64,000 bases of DNA from Actinomadura alba (GTDB lineage Bacteria > Actinomycetota > Actinomycetes > Streptosporangiales > Streptosporangiaceae): positions 372,001 to 436,000 of the forward strand of contig NZ_JABVEC010000001.1 of assembly GCF_014323705.1 (NCBI RefSeq). Reading direction: 5' to 3'. The translations under genes were made by a program, and so were the position numbers. This document shows, one piece after another, positions 61,456 through 64,000 of the stretch. The notes below the pieces were generated by a model. It saw nothing but the letters and a program-made list of their open reading frames with translations, was not told the origin of the DNA and searched no databases. How positions within the stretch are numbered: position 1 is the first letter of the stretch; every line of letters begins with the position of its first letter.

Positions 61456-63672
61456 TCAGGCCTTCTCGAGGTACTCCGCGCGCTCGTCGTCCAGCAGCGC
61501 GGCGAGTTCGGCCGCGAGCCCGGGACTGTGGGTGAGGTCGGGGTCTGCCGCGACGACCGCCGCCGCCGCCTGCCGGGCACGCAGGATCACGTCCTCGTCG
61601 CGGAGCAGGGTGAGCAGCTTGAGGCTCGACGCCCGGCCGGCCTGGGCGACGCCCAGCACGTCGCCCTCGCGGCGCTGCTCCAGATCGAGCCGGGACAGCT
61701 CGAAGCCGTCGGTGGTCGAGGCGACGGCCGCCAGTCGTTCCCTGATCTTCGTGCCCTCGGGCGCCTCGGTCACGAGGAGGCAGAGACCGGGCAGGTTGCC
61801 GCGCCCTACCCGGCCGCGAAGCTGATGGAGCTGCGAGACGCCGAACCGGTCGGCATCCATGATCATCATCACGGTGGCGTTGGGGACGTCGACGCCGACC
61901 TCGATGACGGTGGTCGCGAGCAGGACGTCCAGTTCGCCGGCCGCGAACCGGCGCATCACGGCGTCCTTCTCGTCGGGGTGCAGCTTGCCGTGCAGCACGC
62001 CGATGCGAAGCCCGGACAGGTGCTCCTCCGCCAGGCTCGGCAGCAGGTCGAGCACTGCCAGCGGAGGGCGCCGCTCCCCCTCGTCGTCCTTGGGCTCGAC
62101 GTCGCCCTCGTCCCCCTCCTGCTCACCGATCCGCGGGCAGACGATGTAGGTCTGGCGGCCCTGTGCGGCCTCTTCCCTTATCCGCTCCCAGGCGCGGTGG
62201 AGGAAGCCCGGCTTCTCCGGGGGCACGACATGGGTCTTGATCTCCGCTCGGCCGGCCGGAAGCTGGTTGAGGACCGAGGTGTCCAGATCGCCGAACACGG
62301 TCATCGCGACCGTACGCGGGATCGGCGTCGCGGTCATCACCAGCACGTGCGGGCGCCCGCCCGCGACCTTCTCCCGCAGGGCGTCCCGCTGTTCCACCCC
62401 GAATCGGTGCTGCTCATCGACGACGACCAGCCCGAGGTCGGCGAACTGCACGTGCTCCTGCAGCAGGGCGTGGGTGCCGACCACGATCCCGGCGGCACCG
62501 GAGGCGGCGTCGAGCAGCGCCGCGCGCCGCGCCTTGGCCCCCTGTGAACCGGTGAGCAGCGCCACCCTGGTCGCCCGGTCGGCGCCGCCCAGCTGCCCCG
62601 CCTGCCCCAGCGGGCCCAGCATGCCGGTGATCGAGCGGTAGTGCTGTTGCGCGAGGACCTCGGTGGGCGCGAGCAGCGCCGCCTGCCCGCCGGAGTCGAC
62701 GACCTGCAGCATCGCCCGCAGGGCGCACATGGTCTTGCCCGAGCCGACGTCGCCCTGGAGCAGCCGGTGCATCGGGTGTTCGCGGGCCAGCTCCGCAGCG
62801 ATCTCCTCGCCGACCGACAGCTGTCCCTCCGTGAGAGTGAAGGGCAGCCGCCGGTCGAACTCGCGGAGCAGCCCGTCCTCGGCTCGCGGCCGGGCCTTGG
62901 CGGGCAGCGCGCCGGCCGCTCTGCGTCGGCGCGCCAGAGCCAGCTGCAGCAGAAACGCCTCGTCCCACTTCAGCCGCTTGCGGGCCCGTGACAGCTCCGC
63001 GAAGTCCTTGGGCCGGTGAATGCCGTCATAGGCCTCACGCAGCCTGATGAAGCCGTGGTCACGCAAGATCGGCTCGGGCATGGGATCGGTGCCGATGTCG
63101 ACGGTGTCCAGGATCATCTTCACGCAGTCCGTGATCTTCCAGGACTCCAGGCCCTTGGTCGCCGGGTAGACCGGGATCAGTTCCTCGACGAACTCCCGCG
63201 CGGCCTCGGACATCCCGCTCCCCGAGGCGCCCGAGACGGCCGAGACGGCCACCGGCCGGTAGTCGGGGTGGGTGAGCTGCTTCTTGACACCCTGCCTGGT
63301 GCGGAAGAAGGTCACCTTTCCGGCGAACAGCGCCCGGGTGCCCGGGGGCAGCTCTTTCTCGGGCTTGTAGGACGCCTTCTTGCCGAAGAACGTGAGCATC
63401 AGCTCGCCGCGCCCGTCGGTGACGGTGACCTCCAGCAGGTAGCCGGGCCGCTTGGTGATCGTCCGGCCCTGGACCTTCAGCACCTCGGCCATGACGGTGA
63501 CGTGCTCGCCCTCCACCAGGCCGGACAGGTCGGTGAGCTCACCCCGCTCGGCGTAGCGCCGGGGGTAATGGCACAACAGGTCTCCGACGGTGTGCAGGTC
63601 GAGGCCTTCGGCCATCACCTTGGCCGTACGGTCACCGAGCGCCTTGCGCAGCGGCTCGTCGAGTTTCGCCAC
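61456..63672 (-). CDS. recG: ATP-dependent DNA helicase RecG
   Basis: The enzyme remodels stalled forks and Holliday junctions. An N-terminal wedge domain (CHYPRRYAERGELTDLSGLV), the helicase core with Walker A (LLQGDVGSGKTMCALRAMLQ), the DEQH box (GLVVVDEQHRFGVEQRDALR), ATPIPRTVAMTVFGDLDTSV and QLHQLRGRVGRGNLPGLCLL are present. I start at the GTG giving VAKLDEPLRKALG (738 residues). GTG 63684 and an ATG at 63702 are alternatives. Confidence 0.95.
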   Translation of the reverse strand: MAKLDEPLRKALGDRTAKVMAEGLDLHTVGDLLCHYPRRYAERGELTDLSGLVEGEHVTVMAEVLKVQGRTITKRPGYLLEVTVTDGRGELMLTFFGKKASYKPEKELPPGTRALFAGKVTFFRTRQGVKKQLTHPDYRPVAVSAVSGASGSGMSEAAREFVEELIPVYPATKGLESWKITDCVKMILDTVDIGTDPMPEPILRDHGFIRLREAYDGIHRPKDFAELSRARKRLKWDEAFLLQLALARRRRAAGALPAKARPRAEDGLLREFDRRLPFTLTEGQLSVGEEIAAELAREHPMHRLLQGDVGSGKTMCALRAMLQVVDSGGQAALLAPTEVLAQQHYRSITGMLGPLGQAGQLGGADRATRVALLTGSQGAKARRAALLDAASGAAGIVVGTHALLQEHVQFADLGLVVVDEQHRFGVEQRDALREKVAGGRPHVLVMTATPIPRTVAMTVFGDLDTSVLNQLPAGRAEIKTHVVPPEKPGFLHRAWERIREEAAQGRQTYIVCPRIGEQEGDEGDVEPKDDEGERRPPLAVLDLLPSLAEEHLSGLRIGVLHGKLHPDEKDAVMRRFAAGELDVLLATTVIEVGVDVPNATVMMIMDADRFGVSQLHQLRGRVGRGNLPGLCLLVTEAPEGTKIRERLAAVASTTDGFELSRLDLEQRREGDVLGVAQAGRASSLKLLTLLRDEDVILRARQAAAAVVAADPDLTHSPGLAAELAALLDDERAEYLEKA

Positions 63673-63741
63673 AGTGCTACCCACAGGGCTATTACAGACC
63701 ATGCGCGAGGGTGCGCGTGCGCGAAGGCGGGCGCCGCGGGC

Positions 63742-64000
63742 TCACTCCACTCCGATGAGCACCGGGCGGCGTTCCTGGCCGCCCTCGTAGAAGACCAGCT
63801 CGACACCGGGGCGTTCTGCGCGCAGGCGGCCCTCTACCGCGCCGGTCAGCCCGGGCGGTGCCGTGCGGCCCATGATCAGTGTGACGAGCTCACCGCCGCC
63901 GGCGAGCATGCGGCCCAGGATGTGGAGGGCCGTCTCGGTCACGTCGGCGCCGATCACGCACACGTCGCCCTCGATGAGCCCGAGGACGTCATCGGGCTGG
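63742..64000 (-). CDS. DAK2/YloV-like protein, C-terminal part
   Basis: The frame enters from beyond the window end and closes with a TGA at 63742 (about 85 residues visible: PDDVLGLIEGDVCVIGADVT, MLAGGGELVTLIMGRTAPPG, VELVFYEGGQERRPVLIGVE). The end matches the C-terminus of DAK2/DhaL-type proteins (YloV), which usually precede recG in actinomycetes. They are linked to fatty acid kinase activity. The rest is outside the window. Confidence 0.85.
   Translation of the reverse strand, partial: QPDDVLGLIEGDVCVIGADVTETALHILGRMLAGGGELVTLIMGRTAPPGLTGAVEGRLRAERPGVELVFYEGGQERRPVLIGVE

Overview
The window is high-GC actinobacterial DNA. The chromosomal gene order (yifB-dprA, DUF2469-rnhB-lepB-rplS-trmD-rimM-KH protein-rpsP-ffh, glnD-glnB-amt, ftsY, smc, acyP-mutM-rnc-rpmF-DUF177-coaD-rsmD, recG) is the classic actinomycete arrangement. 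A SARP-type regulator, many GTG starts and an LPXTG-type surface protein point to a filamentous actinomycete. Streptosporangiales is my best guess, but the sequence alone does not prove it.

Positions 1 to about 29345 are the right-hand part of a siphovirus-like prophage whose left end lies outside the window. Almost all its genes run leftward (minus strand). From right to left they are: a large serine integrase beside attR; two rightward genes (a repressor-like HTH protein and a proline-rich membrane protein); a lysogeny switch with four related operators; a long, tightly overlapping early operon; a packaging module (AAA ATPase, HNH, possible TerS, TerL); and an HK97-type morphogenesis module (portal, protease, capsid, connectors, tail terminator, two tail-tube paralogues, frameshifted tail chaperones, tape measure). 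The early operon holds an RNA polymerase alpha-CTD protein, a PD-(D/E)XK nuclease with an ERF annealing protein, a RusA resolvase, an Lsr2-domain protein, a WhiB protein, a sliding-clamp-like protein, a replication-initiator-like protein, a LuxR-HTH protein and many small proteins. Most early genes overlap by ATGA, GTGA or TGATG, which suggests translational coupling.

The prophage lies inside yifB (comM): only the last ~430 codons of yifB remain at the right junction, and dprA overlaps the yifB stop. Prophage insertion has therefore probably also cut dprA off from its original promoter.

From 29.3 to 64 kb is chromosome. 29.3-38.5 kb holds DNA uptake, protein export, ribosome and SRP genes. 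38.7-43.2 kb is a nitrogen-regulation block (glnD, glnB, amt) with two GlnR-like boxes upstream of amt. 43.2-50.4 kb is ftsY followed by a less conserved block: lipoprotein, SARP regulator, GH16 hydrolase, NarL-type two-component system and an HTH-TM-ricin-like protein. 50.4-64 kb covers smc, DNA repair, RNase III, rpmF, coaD, rsmD, an LPFTG surface protein, a HEAT-repeat protein, recG and the end of a DAK2/YloV-like gene.

The most notable observations are the programmed -1 frameshift in the tail chaperone genes, the phage alpha-CTD protein with its DNA-contact residues kept, the set of phage-borne host-type regulators (WhiB, Lsr2, LuxR), the four-operator lysogeny switch, the duplicated DDLT leader proteins, and several clean intergenic repeats.
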